Positions 36,138 through 44,928 of a stretch of 52,053 bases of DNA are shown here, one piece after another. Position 1 is the first letter of the stretch. Every line of letters begins with the position of its first letter. Origin of the DNA: CAZJQD01 sp964548165 [NCBI: uncultured bacterium] (GTDB lineage: Bacteria > UBA8481). The notes under the pieces were generated by a model, which made no database searches, was not told where the DNA came from, and saw nothing but the letters and a program-made list of their open reading frames with translations. The position numbers and the translations under genes are program-made. Location of the stretch: assembly GCA_964548165.1 (NCBI GenBank), contig CAZJQD010000026.1, forward strand, positions 1 to 52,053, written 5' to 3'.

Positions 36138-37655
36138 TTAGCGGAACGAGATGGTGAGCCGGGACAGCTGCGGCCTCCAGATTAACAGCAACAGGCCCAG
36201 GAGGATCACGTGCGCGAGGAAGGGGGAGGGATGGGTCAGCGCGTAGTAGGCGCCCAGCCGCGGTGTCTCCTGCCACACGAGCGCGGCTCGCTCGGGCGTC
36301 GGCGGCCAGGCCCAATGGAGCCAGAGCCACCGGAATCCCGGCGTGGTGGGGCCTCCCAGCACAAGGTGCCCCAGGGAGAGGAATACGCTCGTGGAGTAGC
36401 CATACTGCACGCCCGCCCACGTGATGAGACCGGAAATCCCGGTCACGAGGCCGCAGGTCCGGCTCGACCAGGCCCCGGCCGCCCACGCGCCCGCCAGGGC
36501 GAGCGGAACGGCGCTGAAGAGGAGGTAACGCGGGCCCCAGGAAGCGCCGCCGGTCCAGAGGCCGTTGACGAGGAGGAGATGGAGCGCGGCATTGAGAGCG
36601 AAGACGAGCAGGCCTGCCCGCGCAAGGCCATGACGGTCCGCGACGGGAGCGGCCTGCTCGCCCCTGGCATCGGTCGCTCCTTCGGGGGATGGATACCCGA
36701 GGCGCCGTCGCGCTCCGGTCCATCCCCAGAGAAGGAGAGCAACCGGCGCGAACACGAAGATCCCGACGTCTCCCAACGTGAGGTCCCAGGCCAGTTCCGG
36801 GAATTGCAGGATGATGGCGGCCAGGACATCGCCGGGGGAGCCGAGCGCCGCATACTCATCGGCCACGGTGATGCCGGCGGCCGAGAACGCGAGCGGATTG
36901 GCGAGGGGCGATCCAAAGCAGGAGGCGCTGTAGAGACCGCGCGCAACGAGTCCGGGCACGAGACCGAGGGCCAGGAAGAGGGCGCGGCGTGGCCACGGGC
37001 GTAGAGTCCCGCTCGCTCCCGACAACAGGAGAAAGACCGCGGCCAGGAGGGCCGCGAGGTCATTGAGGGTCCAGGCCAGGCCAAGGGTCAGGCCCGCCAG
37101 CAAGGCTGGTCCGGCGCCGGCGTCGCCGCGGCGCCAGGCCAGGCCGATGCGAGCGAGGATCACCATCAAGAAGGAGACGAGCGGGTAGTCCGAGAGCTTC
37201 GCGACGAAGAAGAAATAGGGGGTTGCCAGGCCGAGGGCCAGGGTGACGCCCGCGGCGCGGAGCGGCGCATACCCGAGGTCGAGGAGCAGTTGCCAGAGGA
37301 GCAGTAGCGCGAGCGCGGCCAGGGGCGCCTGGAAGAACCAGAGTGCCAGGAACTGCAGGGACTGGTTGGGACTGAACGGGAGCGCTTCTACCCATGCGCT
37401 CTGGATCACGGCGAGCGGGACGAGCGCGAGGCCGAGGCCGGGCGGTGAACCGGAATAGAGGTGCCCGTTGTGAACGGCCAGGTCTCCACGCGACCGGTGA
37501 GCGAACGAGTCGACGGCGAACGAACTGTTCTCGGCGACGGCTCGCGCCAGGTAGAGATAGCGGACGGTCGAGATCTCAAGGAGCGGATCCGCGTAGAAGG
37601 CGAAGATCAGCCATAGGGACAGGAAGATACGTCCAGCCTGCGGCACCGTGCGCAT
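36138..37655 (-). CDS. Multi-pass membrane protein, GT-C/family-39-like
   Basis: 505 aa, about 12 membrane helices. The N-terminal loop has acidic residues after helix 1 (FAYADPLLEISTVRYLYLARAVAE), and a W-G-P-R-Y motif (GGASWGPRYLLFS) occurs late, both typical of GT-C membrane glycosyltransferases that use polyprenyl-phosphate sugars. The exact family is not recognised. It is divergent from another large GT-C-like gene, with a polypurine spacer between them. Likely role: glycan or glycoprotein synthesis. Confidence 0.65.
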   Translation of the reverse strand: MRTVPQAGRIFLSLWLIFAFYADPLLEISTVRYLYLARAVAENSSFAVDSFAHRSRGDLAVHNGHLYSGSPPGLGLALVPLAVIQSAWVEALPFSPNQSLQFLALWFFQAPLAALALLLLWQLLLDLGYAPLRAAGVTLALGLATPYFFFVAKLSDYPLVSFLMVILARIGLAWRRGDAGAGPALLAGLTLGLAWTLNDLAALLAAVFLLLSGASGTLRPWPRRALFLALGLVPGLVARGLYSASCFGSPLANPLAFSAAGITVADEYAALGSPGDVLAAIILQFPELAWDLTLGDVGIFVFAPVALLLWGWTGARRRLGYPSPEGATDARGEQAAPVADRHGLARAGLLVFALNAALHLLLVNGLWTGGASWGPRYLLFSAVPLALAGAWAAGAWSSRTCGLVTGISGLITWAGVQYGYSTSVFLSLGHLVLGGPTTPGFRWLWLHWAWPPTPERAALVWQETPRLGAYYALTHPSPFLAHVILLGLLLLIWRPQLSRLTISFR

Positions 37656-37666
37656 GGGAGCATCCT

Positions 37667-37730
37667 AAGGGAAGATGGAAGAATGAAGAAGGCAGAGGGA
37701 TGGAAGAAGGATGAAGTCGGCAGGGAGAAG
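37667..37730 (+). repeat. Polypurine tract with direct repeats
   Basis: Almost pure A/G on the plus strand between the divergent GT-C-like genes. GATGGAAGAA occurs at 37674-37683 and 37699-37708. Such tracts can form triplex/H-DNA or may be a dispersed intergenic repeat. No clear promoter was identified in the spacer. Confidence 0.5.
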
Positions 37731-37788
37731 TCTGGAGCTGGTTCCTATCGGGCGTTGCCGGGGGATGGGGCCGGCGTATCATGGCGCG

Positions 37789-39600
37789 ATGCCGCCGGCG
37801 ACCGCGACCCCTCCCCCGCTTGAAGACGAGCACGATCGGCTCGGTGTGAGCGGCCACGCGACGGCGATCGGGCTCTTTACCGCCGTCTCGCTGGCCTGGT
37901 TTCTTCCCTTGCCCCTCTACTGGTTTACCCGTCTTCCGGGATACGGCGACATCTGGCTCACGACGTGGAATTTCTGGTGGGTCCAGAAGGCGGTGATGGA
38001 GCTGGGGGTCTCGCCGTGGTTCTGCGACTGGGTCTTCTGGCCCCTGGGCGTCGATCTCTCGCTCCATGCCCTGTCCCCGCTCAACAGCTTCGCCGCGATC
38101 GGCCTGCAGCGCCTGGGGGGCCTGCCCTTCGCCTACAACACGCTCTTCCTGGGCGCCTTCGCGCTTTCAGGCTACGCCGCCTTCCTCATCACCCACGAGC
38201 TGACTGCGGATCGCGCGGCCGCCTACTTTGCCGGGTACGCGTTCGCCTTCTCGCCGTATCACTTCTCGCATCTTCATCACCTGGAGCATCTCTCGATCCA
38301 ATGGCCGGCCTTTCTCCTCTGGGCGCTCCTCGGCGCCCGGAGGGCGCGAAGGTCCCAGGGCCGTTCACGCCCCTGGATGCTTGTTGCCGCCGGGTTCTTC
38401 GTGGTCACGACCTACGTGAATCCTTATCTCGGCCTCTTCAGCGCGATTCTTCTCCTCGTGACCGTGGCGGCGGATCTCCTCTCGCATCGATCGAGGGCCG
38501 TGGCGATCGCCGGGGATTGGGCTGTGTTCGGCGCGCTCGCCGGCGCGTTCCTGGCCCCGCTCGGCCTCGTCATGGCTCGAGCCGCAACCTCCTCCGGCCA
38601 GTTCCAAGTGCCGCTCTGGATCAAGGTTTACCAGTCGCTGGACCTGCTCGCTCTCGTGACCCCGAGCCCGAACAATCCCTGGCTCCGGGAATGGTTTCCC
38701 CTGATGCCGCTCTACGGCACGTTCACCGCTGGTGAGCCCATCGGCTACCTGGGATTCTCGGTCCTGGCCCTGGCGTTCTGGGGATGGCGGCGATCCTGGT
38801 GCGTCGAGCGATCGTACCTGGCGCTGGGCGCCGTTGTCTTCGTGATCCTGGCGCTCGGCCCCGTGCTCCACCTGGCCGGGATCGTCCGGCTCCCGGATGG
38901 AACCCCCATTCCCCTGCCTCAAGGCCTCCTCCAGGTGTTGCCCGTCATCTCGGCCGCGCGCGTTCCTGCGCGCTACCTCGCGCTGGCCACGCTCTTCGTT
39001 GCCCTGCTCTCGGGCCTGGGCCTCGCGGCCCTGAGGCGTCGCCGCTCGCGGCCGGGCCTGCTGACAGGCCTGCTCTTTCTGCTCCTCGTGCTCGAATACT
39101 GGAACGCGCCGTTTGCCGCGACCGAGCCTCGAACTCATCCTTACGCGAGCGTGCTCGCGGCCGATCCGGACGATGTGGCCGTCCTGGATCTTCCTCTGCG
39201 CATAGACACCGATTCCCGGGAGTGGTGGAGGAGCGTGGACCCGGGCGACCAGGGGTGGCGTCAACATCTCCACGGGAAGCGGGTCATGACCGGGTCCGTC
39301 TCCCACACGGCCCTCAATGCCGCCCATTTTCGGTTCTTTCTCGAATCCCCGCTCCTACGCCCCCTGGTGTCGCCCGATGGGCACGACCAACCGGTCGATA
39401 CCGCGCTCGCGCGCGCGGAAATTTCTCGGCTGCGTCTTCGTTATCTCGTCCTCAACCGCGAAATCTATGGGAGGATGCGTCCCGAGGACCTGGAGAGGGA
39501 CCGCCGTTACATCCGCGAGGCGCTGGCTGGAATCCAGGTCCACGGTGACGACGAAGCGGAAATTTGGAGGGTAGGAGAAGGAAATGGGAGCGAGAAATGA
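37789..39600 (+). CDS. Large membrane protein, GT-C glycosyltransferase-like
   Basis: 603 aa, about 11 helices followed by a soluble C-terminal region of about 140 residues. The first periplasmic loop has PGYGDIWLTTWNFWW with an acidic Asp, a long helix-rich middle (SPYHFSHLHHLEHLSIQWPAF) and ISAARVPARYLALATLF, features seen in YfhO-like and other GT-C-related proteins. The precise family is not identified. Start uncertain: ATG 37789 gives a natural N-terminus; ATG 37765 and 37711 are in frame upstream. It precedes the Tad locus by 190 bp. Confidence 0.65.
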   Translation: MPPATATPPPLEDEHDRLGVSGHATAIGLFTAVSLAWFLPLPLYWFTRLPGYGDIWLTTWNFWWVQKAVMELGVSPWFCDWVFWPLGVDLSLHALSPLNSFAAIGLQRLGGLPFAYNTLFLGAFALSGYAAFLITHELTADRAAAYFAGYAFAFSPYHFSHLHHLEHLSIQWPAFLLWALLGARRARRSQGRSRPWMLVAAGFFVVTTYVNPYLGLFSAILLLVTVAADLLSHRSRAVAIAGDWAVFGALAGAFLAPLGLVMARAATSSGQFQVPLWIKVYQSLDLLALVTPSPNNPWLREWFPLMPLYGTFTAGEPIGYLGFSVLALAFWGWRRSWCVERSYLALGAVVFVILALGPVLHLAGIVRLPDGTPIPLPQGLLQVLPVISAARVPARYLALATLFVALLSGLGLAALRRRRSRPGLLTGLLFLLLVLEYWNAPFAATEPRTHPYASVLAADPDDVAVLDLPLRIDTDSREWWRSVDPGDQGWRQHLHGKRVMTGSVSHTALNAAHFRFFLESPLLRPLVSPDGHDQPVDTALARAEISRLRLRYLVLNREIYGRMRPEDLERDRRYIREALAGIQVHGDDEAEIWRVGEGNGSEK

Positions 39601-39662
39601 GCAGGTTTCTAGAGGGGTGAAATGGGCGTAGACGCCTAATAAAAATATTCTTACATCAAGTG

Positions 39663-39734
39663 TTGAATTATCCACAGAGGCTCCCGTAAAGTAAGGGAGC
39701 ATGTCAGCTCACGACTTATCCACAGCCTCCCTTA
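39663..39734 (+). promoter_or_regulatory. Tad locus promoter region with two DnaA boxes
   Basis: TTGAAT (39663-39668), 18-bp spacer, TAAAGT (39687-39692) form a plausible promoter. A perfect DnaA box TTATCCACA (39668-39676) overlaps the -35 and spacer; a second in the same orientation is at 39716-39724. The upstream 20 bp is AT-rich. TAAGGGAG (39692-39699) can pair with CTCCCTTA (39727-39734), with the second box in the loop, or with the nearer CTCCC (39681-39685). Promoter assignment is moderate; DnaA control or origin activity is untested. Confidence 0.5.
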
Positions 39735-39788
39735 GTGGCTCTCGCCCGTTCGTCCGCAACCGGCGTCCGTCGCTCTACTAGTCGACCC

Positions 39789-40601
39789 GTGAAGAATTTC
39801 CGGTTTTCGTGGTTCATCGGCGGTTCCATCGTCGTCCTGGTGCTGGCCGGCCTCTTTTTCGACGTCTGGCGGTCCTACGCGGTAAAGACCTCCCTGGAGT
39901 CCGAGGTGAGGCGGATCACGATGGATTGCGCCAAGTTCCTCCCGTTTCGCCTTAGGGAGGCCGTCGATTATGGCCTTGCCGCCCTGGAGGCCCAGGGGAT
40001 CAAGCCCGATCCAGGTTCGGTCACGGTCTCGGCCGATGGTTACACCGTGAACGTGTCCGTGGTCTCGGACGTCGTGGCCTACTTTGCCTGGATCGTGGGC
40101 AATCCCAGGATGAAGTTCCAGGCACGCGCGGAGGCCGAGGTGACGCTGGTGGGGTCAGGCCCGGTGGAATCGGTCTCGACCGGCGAGATTGCCCTGGCGA
40201 TTCCTCACTACGACGACTTTCGTCTCCTGACGCAGGTCGGCATCTCTCCGTCGGGTGACTCGGGGGCGCCGGAGTACGCGCTGAAGGCGTGGCGGGTATC
40301 GGGATCCGGGACGGTGAGTGTCGGAGACACCGTCACGCTGCAACCCGTGGCGGATTTTGCCTACTTGAAAGAATATTCTTCCCCGTCTCCGCTGACCGTG
40401 GTTATATTCAACGGGTTGCAGGGCAACCGGGCGCAGGTCTTCGGCTTCGCGGCGCTGAGTTTCGAGGGCGTTACAGAGGACGGGCAGGTAACCGGTCGAT
40501 TCGTAAGGGCTCAGGCTCAGGGGGCACCGCAAGTATTTTTGCCCAAGGAGAATGACTTCGGTTACGTTCGCGGGGGAACTCCGAGGGTGACGCTCAAATG
40601 A
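39789..40601 (+). CDS. TadE/TadG-like pilus-associated membrane protein
   Basis: 270 aa. A short basic N-terminus, then one membrane helix (WFIGGSIVVLVLAGLFFDVW) and a periplasmic domain with TadG-like pattern (LAALEAQGIKPDPGSVTV, VNVSVVSDVVAYFAWIVG, FQARAEAEVTLV). GTG 39789 is preferred to GTG 39735: the 18 codons between have third positions only about half G/C, unlike neighbouring coding DNA. Neither has a good ribosome-binding site. First gene of the Tad run, 25 bp before cpaB. Confidence 0.65.
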   Translation: MKNFRFSWFIGGSIVVLVLAGLFFDVWRSYAVKTSLESEVRRITMDCAKFLPFRLREAVDYGLAALEAQGIKPDPGSVTVSADGYTVNVSVVSDVVAYFAWIVGNPRMKFQARAEAEVTLVGSGPVESVSTGEIALAIPHYDDFRLLTQVGISPSGDSGAPEYALKAWRVSGSGTVSVGDTVTLQPVADFAYLKEYSSPSPLTVVIFNGLQGNRAQVFGFAALSFEGVTEDGQVTGRFVRAQAQGAPQVFLPKENDFGYVRGGTPRVTLK

Positions 40602-40626
40602 CTGAATCAGGCGAGAGGGTAGGAGC

Positions 40627-41607
40627 TTGAATCCGCGCATACTAATGATTGTCGGTGCAGTGCTGGTCCTGGCCATTATTGGCGGCGTTGCCGTCTATTT
40701 CGTGGCCTTCAAGCAGAGCGGACCGAGCGAGGCCGAGTTGGCGGCGCAGGCGGCCAACCGGGATTCCGACGGCGACGGCTACAAGGACGTCGACGAGCAG
40801 GCGGCCGGCACGGATCCGAGCAATCGCGATCGCTTCCCTGGGTCCCACAAGACCGTGATGGTGGCCAAGCAGGACATCCCGGCGAACACCCTTCTTCGGG
40901 AGGACATGTTCCAGTCCCGCGAGGTCACGGCGAAGGGGCAGTCCCCGGACGCCGCGATCCTGGACGCCAACAAGGGATCCGTGATCGACCACATCAACCA
41001 GGCGGATATCAAGACCGGGGACTTTATCGTGCCGGCGATGATCTTCGGCGGCAAGCCCCAGCTCTCGTTCCTCGTCCCGAAGTACAAGCGCGCGATATCG
41101 CTGAAGTACGTGGAGTTGCAGGCGGTCTCCGGGCTCGTCCAGCTGGGCGACGTCGTGGACATCGTCGGGCAGTTCCGGGTTCGCCGTCACGCCGCGCCGG
41201 AAGGCGGGGAACCGCCGGACATGGACTACACGCGCACGATCGTCCAGAACGCCCGCATCATCGCCTTGGGCGGCCAGTTCCTGCCGCGCAATCCGGCGGA
41301 CACGAGCATCCCGCCGCCTCCCAGCGGGATCACGCTGGCAGTCTATCCGCACGAGGCCGAGGAGCTGATCTTTGCCGAGGCGCAGACGGGGGCCCGGCTG
41401 GTCCTGGCCCTTCGCTCGCCGACGAATGACGCCCTCGCCCGCACGGCCGGCGTCAACGACATCTCGCTCTTCGGCCGCGGTGTCGTGAACGCCACTTCCG
41501 GGGTTGAGGTCTACGACGGCGTCGTGTCGCGTACCGTCACTCGGTTCCGAGCCCAGGACGGGCGTCGCAGTAATCTGCCTTGGTCGGAAGAGGAGGAGAA
41601 GAAGTGA
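40627..41607 (+). CDS. cpaB: Flp pilus assembly protein CpaB with calcium-type repeat
   Basis: 326 aa. CpaB/RcpC acts in the periplasm with the Tad secretin. One N-terminal helix (ILMIVGAVLVLAIIGGVAVYF), an SAF domain (TVMVAKQDIPANTLLREDMF) and the RcpC/CpaB C-terminal region (QLGDVVDIVGQF, ITLAVYPHEAEELIFAEAQTGARLVLALRSP). Unusual: residues about 44-72 (NRDSDGDGYKDVDEQAAGTD) form a thrombospondin-type-3/EF-hand-like loop with Asp at 46, 48, 50 and 54. TTG 40627 has GAGGG and AGGAG upstream; ATG 40645 is the alternative. Stop overlaps the secretin start. Confidence 0.9.
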   Translation: MNPRILMIVGAVLVLAIIGGVAVYFVAFKQSGPSEAELAAQAANRDSDGDGYKDVDEQAAGTDPSNRDRFPGSHKTVMVAKQDIPANTLLREDMFQSREVTAKGQSPDAAILDANKGSVIDHINQADIKTGDFIVPAMIFGGKPQLSFLVPKYKRAISLKYVELQAVSGLVQLGDVVDIVGQFRVRRHAAPEGGEPPDMDYTRTIVQNARIIALGGQFLPRNPADTSIPPPPSGITLAVYPHEAEELIFAEAQTGARLVLALRSPTNDALARTAGVNDISLFGRGVVNATSGVEVYDGVVSRTVTRFRAQDGRRSNLPWSEEEEKK

Positions 41608-44600
41608 AGCGCGCGTTGGTCGGCCTGGCCGGCTTCTTTCTCCTGGCGGTCGTTTCCGCGGAGGCCCAGGGGGTGACCGGGCGGTCCGGCGGATCGATTC
41701 CCGAGGTCTACGTGGAGGTCGGGAACTCCTTCATCGTGACCGTCCCCAACTTGACGAAGGTGGCGATCGGGGACCCGCGGCATATCAGCGCGACCGTCGT
41801 CTCTCCGACCGAGGTCCTTGTTCAGTCGACCCCGATGCTGGGCGCGGCGAACGGGAACGTGGATTTTGCCAGCGCCGATCTCTACGTCTGGTCGGGGTCC
41901 CGGCGCTATGTCTACCGGGTCGTGGTCATCGAGACGACGGACGCTGAGTTCCTCCGCAAGAACGGCATGGCCCGGCTCGCTGTCGAGCCCGACAAGTTGC
42001 TCGTCTGGATGTATCTCGACGAGAGCGCGAACACGGGCTCGATCGAGCGCACCAATCCGGGCCTGATCTCCTTGAAGGCCCTGGGCCTGAAGTACGAGGT
42101 CCGGATCATGCGCGTCGCCTCGGGCATGACCTCGGGCGGCCTCGACAGCGCCACGGTCTCCCAGGCCATCTCCCGCAACACCGTCCTCGAGGGCATGTCC
42201 ACGGCCGAGCTGCAGCAGGCGCTGGGCCCGTTGCCGCCCGTCTACCGGACGGTCGTTTCCGACACGAGCGTGATCGACTACTACGCGTATCCGAATCACG
42301 AGGTGGGTGTCTCGAACGGCTTCGTGGTCCGCGTCTATACCATGGACCAGATTCCCGAGCCCATCCTCAGGGACGCCATCGCCAATCACATTCCGATGAT
42401 CGGCATGACCGAGGCCCAGCTCGTGGAGGCCCTCGGCGCTCCCCGGTCGGAGCCCGTGGCGCGGCTCGAGAACGGCGTCGTCCAGCGGGACTTCATCTAC
42501 CCGGGCCGCACCGTCACCGTGACGCTCGGGCGCGTGACCAACGTCGTCAGCAGCAACCCGGTGCTTCCCACGGAGGCCCGACCGGAATACCAGTGGCTCG
42601 GAACCATTGCCGATCCCGTTTACGGGGTTCTCGACGGGCGTTCCTACCGCCTGAACTACCTCTCCGGCAGCGAGCTCGAAGCTCACGTGACGCAGCTCCT
42701 GGCCTCGATGCGCCGTAACGCCGCGTACAGCCGCGGGTCTGCGACCGAGGGCCTGTACACCATCTACGCGGACACGACCGTCCTCGGGATGGTGGACAAT
42801 CTGGCTCGCGTCCTGGATCGGCCGGACCAGAAGGTGCCGGTCGAGATCGTCCGGACGCAGTACAACATTGGCGAGACCACGACGGCCGCCTTCCTGATGG
42901 CGCGGTTTGCCCCTTCGCTGGGCGCCGAGCGCATCAACGCGGCGGCCGATGCGCTTCGTCACGCGGTCCAGTCCCTGCCGGCGGTCCCGGGGATGCCGGC
43001 GAACATCACGGTGACGGGGCGCACCCTGGCCGTTTCCGGGGTACCCCAGCAGGTCACGTTCGTGGACAGCATGCTGGCGCGCCTGATTCCCGATCTCGTC
43101 GGCCAGGAGATTGCCGCCGCGATCCGATCCGGGGAAGTGCTTCCCGGGATGACGCGCCGCCAGGTGGAGGCCGCGCTGGGGATCCGCCTCGACAACGCCC
43201 AGGGCCGTCGCCACTCGAATGGCACCGGGCAGGTCAGCACCGACTTCTTCGTGACCGACCGGATGCTCACCTTCGCCGAGGACCTCCTCGTCGAGCAGGT
43301 GCGTTACCCGAATGCGGACCAGGTCCGCAACGCCCTCGCGGACAAGAAGATCCTGGCCCTGATGACCCGCACGGACGTCGAGTCCATCCTCAACGAGAGC
43401 GCGCGCCGTTCCACCAGGCTCCATGATGGCTCCACCGAGTTCGAGTATGGGTTCGGCAAGGCCGTCTTCTGGGGCGATCGCCTGCTTCGCATGAGCGACC
43501 TGTATGGGTCCGAGATGACGCGCCGCGGCATCTCCGTCCTGGCGCCGTTCAACAGCGAGCAGGAGTTCCAGCTCCTCTCCGCGGAAGAGCAGCAAGCCGT
43601 GGTCCGGCGGGGCACGGTCATGAAGGGCATGACGGAACGTGACGTTCAGCGAACCACGGGCGAGGCGCCCTACTCGATCCGCGCCGGCGTCCTCTCCAAC
43701 GAGCGCATACACACCTACTCCAACTTCATCGTTCACTTCCGTGACGGGCTCGCCATTCACATCTCGCCGACCTCCTCCGGCTCGCCCCGCATCCTGGCCT
43801 TGAAGTCGCGGCGCGCCGAGGACGTGGCGGCCATGATCCGATCGAGCTTCGCGAATTCGAGCCAGATGTCCATCACGCCGGACACGGTCAGTAACCGGCT
43901 CATCATTCGCGCCACGAGCGAGGAGTATTCGGACGTCGAGCGCTTTGCGCTCGCGCTGGACCAGCAGGAGATCCCGCAGGTGCTCATCGAGGCCCGGTTC
44001 GTGCAGATGAACCGGTCCACGGCCCGCCAGCTGGGCATCCAGTGGGGGCTCTCGACCCAGTCCGACGGCGGAAACCGCCCGTTCGCGGGCTTCGCCGGCA
44101 CCAACTCCAGGACCGACGTGGCCAACCAGCCGACCACGAACCTCACGACGGGCGTCAACGGCGAGGCCGGGACGACGCAGACGATCAACCAGGCCGGCGA
44201 CGGCGGGCTCATCCTGGGCCTCCTGGGCGGCAATGGCTTCAGCTTCTCGGGACTCCGCTATACCAACGTGGACATGATGATCGCGGCCATGGAATCCAAG
44301 GGCGACGTGGACGTGCTCTCGTCGCCGCGGATCGCCACCGTGAACGGCCAGCAGGCCCGCCTGGAGGCCATCAACAGGGTCTACGACATCACCACGACCC
44401 AGACGATCAACCCGCAGACCGGCCAGACGACCTTCTCGGTGACCCCCACCGAGCGCGCCGTCGGCATCACGCTCGATGTGACTCCCACCATCGGCCAGGA
44501 CGGGATCATCACGCTCGATATCGAGGCCAACTCGTCGAACGTGACGGGTCCTCCGCTCAACTTCTCGGCCGGTGGCAACGTCATCATCATCAACCAGATC

Positions 44601-44921
44601 GCGGAGCGAAATTCCCGGACGCGGGTGATGGTCCGGTCCGGCACGCCGCTCGTGATGGGCGGCCTGGCGACCCGCACGAATTCCAGCGATGACCGTCGCG
44701 TTCCCGGGCTGGGATCCCTTCCCCTCATCGGCAGGCTCTTCCGCGCCGAGGCGCAGAGCCGGCAGGACGACGACCTCCTGATCTTCCTGACAGCCCGGGT
44801 GGCGCCGCCCGACGGCACCATCAGCGCCGTCGACCAGGTCACGGGCGGAGTGCGGCCCGAGATTCCCAACCCGACGCCGAGCTACGCGGCTCCGGCCACG
44901 AGCGGCGCGGCGGCCGAGTAA
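41604..44921 (+). CDS. cpaC: Tad secretin (CpaC/RcpA) with five BamE-like modules
   Basis: 1105 aa, at least twice the usual Tad secretin. Signal peptide ALVGLAGFFLLAVVSAEA. The N-terminal pilus-formation domain spans about 32-105 (VGNSFIVTVPNLTKVAIGDP). Modules with the BamE/SmpA pattern G-M-T/S-x3-V/L-x3-L/T-G occur at about 190-247, 260-313, 507-568, 577-640 (degenerate) and 667-721; between them (about 340-505) lie KH-like secretin N domains. A further N domain and the secretin core follow from about 730 to 1075, with the signature VPGLGSLPLIGRLF. GTG 41604 overlaps the cpaB stop and has AGGAGGAGAA upstream. Confidence 0.92.
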   Translation: MKRALVGLAGFFLLAVVSAEAQGVTGRSGGSIPEVYVEVGNSFIVTVPNLTKVAIGDPRHISATVVSPTEVLVQSTPMLGAANGNVDFASADLYVWSGSRRYVYRVVVIETTDAEFLRKNGMARLAVEPDKLLVWMYLDESANTGSIERTNPGLISLKALGLKYEVRIMRVASGMTSGGLDSATVSQAISRNTVLEGMSTAELQQALGPLPPVYRTVVSDTSVIDYYAYPNHEVGVSNGFVVRVYTMDQIPEPILRDAIANHIPMIGMTEAQLVEALGAPRSEPVARLENGVVQRDFIYPGRTVTVTLGRVTNVVSSNPVLPTEARPEYQWLGTIADPVYGVLDGRSYRLNYLSGSELEAHVTQLLASMRRNAAYSRGSATEGLYTIYADTTVLGMVDNLARVLDRPDQKVPVEIVRTQYNIGETTTAAFLMARFAPSLGAERINAAADALRHAVQSLPAVPGMPANITVTGRTLAVSGVPQQVTFVDSMLARLIPDLVGQEIAAAIRSGEVLPGMTRRQVEAALGIRLDNAQGRRHSNGTGQVSTDFFVTDRMLTFAEDLLVEQVRYPNADQVRNALADKKILALMTRTDVESILNESARRSTRLHDGSTEFEYGFGKAVFWGDRLLRMSDLYGSEMTRRGISVLAPFNSEQEFQLLSAEEQQAVVRRGTVMKGMTERDVQRTTGEAPYSIRAGVLSNERIHTYSNFIVHFRDGLAIHISPTSSGSPRILALKSRRAEDVAAMIRSSFANSSQMSITPDTVSNRLIIRATSEEYSDVERFALALDQQEIPQVLIEARFVQMNRSTARQLGIQWGLSTQSDGGNRPFAGFAGTNSRTDVANQPTTNLTTGVNGEAGTTQTINQAGDGGLILGLLGGNGFSFSGLRYTNVDMMIAAMESKGDVDVLSSPRIATVNGQQARLEAINRVYDITTTQTINPQTGQTTFSVTPTERAVGITLDVTPTIGQDGIITLDIEANSSNVTGPPLNFSAGGNVIIINQIAERNSRTRVMVRSGTPLVMGGLATRTNSSDDRRVPGLGSLPLIGRLFRAEAQSRQDDDLLIFLTARVAPPDGTISAVDQVTGGVRPEIPNPTPSYAAPATSGAAAE

Positions 44922-44928
44922 AATCCCG

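Noticed and set aside
39601-39788. Calling this region the chromosomal origin outright
   Set aside because: Only two DnaA boxes, no dnaA/dnaN/gidA neighbours and no skew data; kept only as a candidate.
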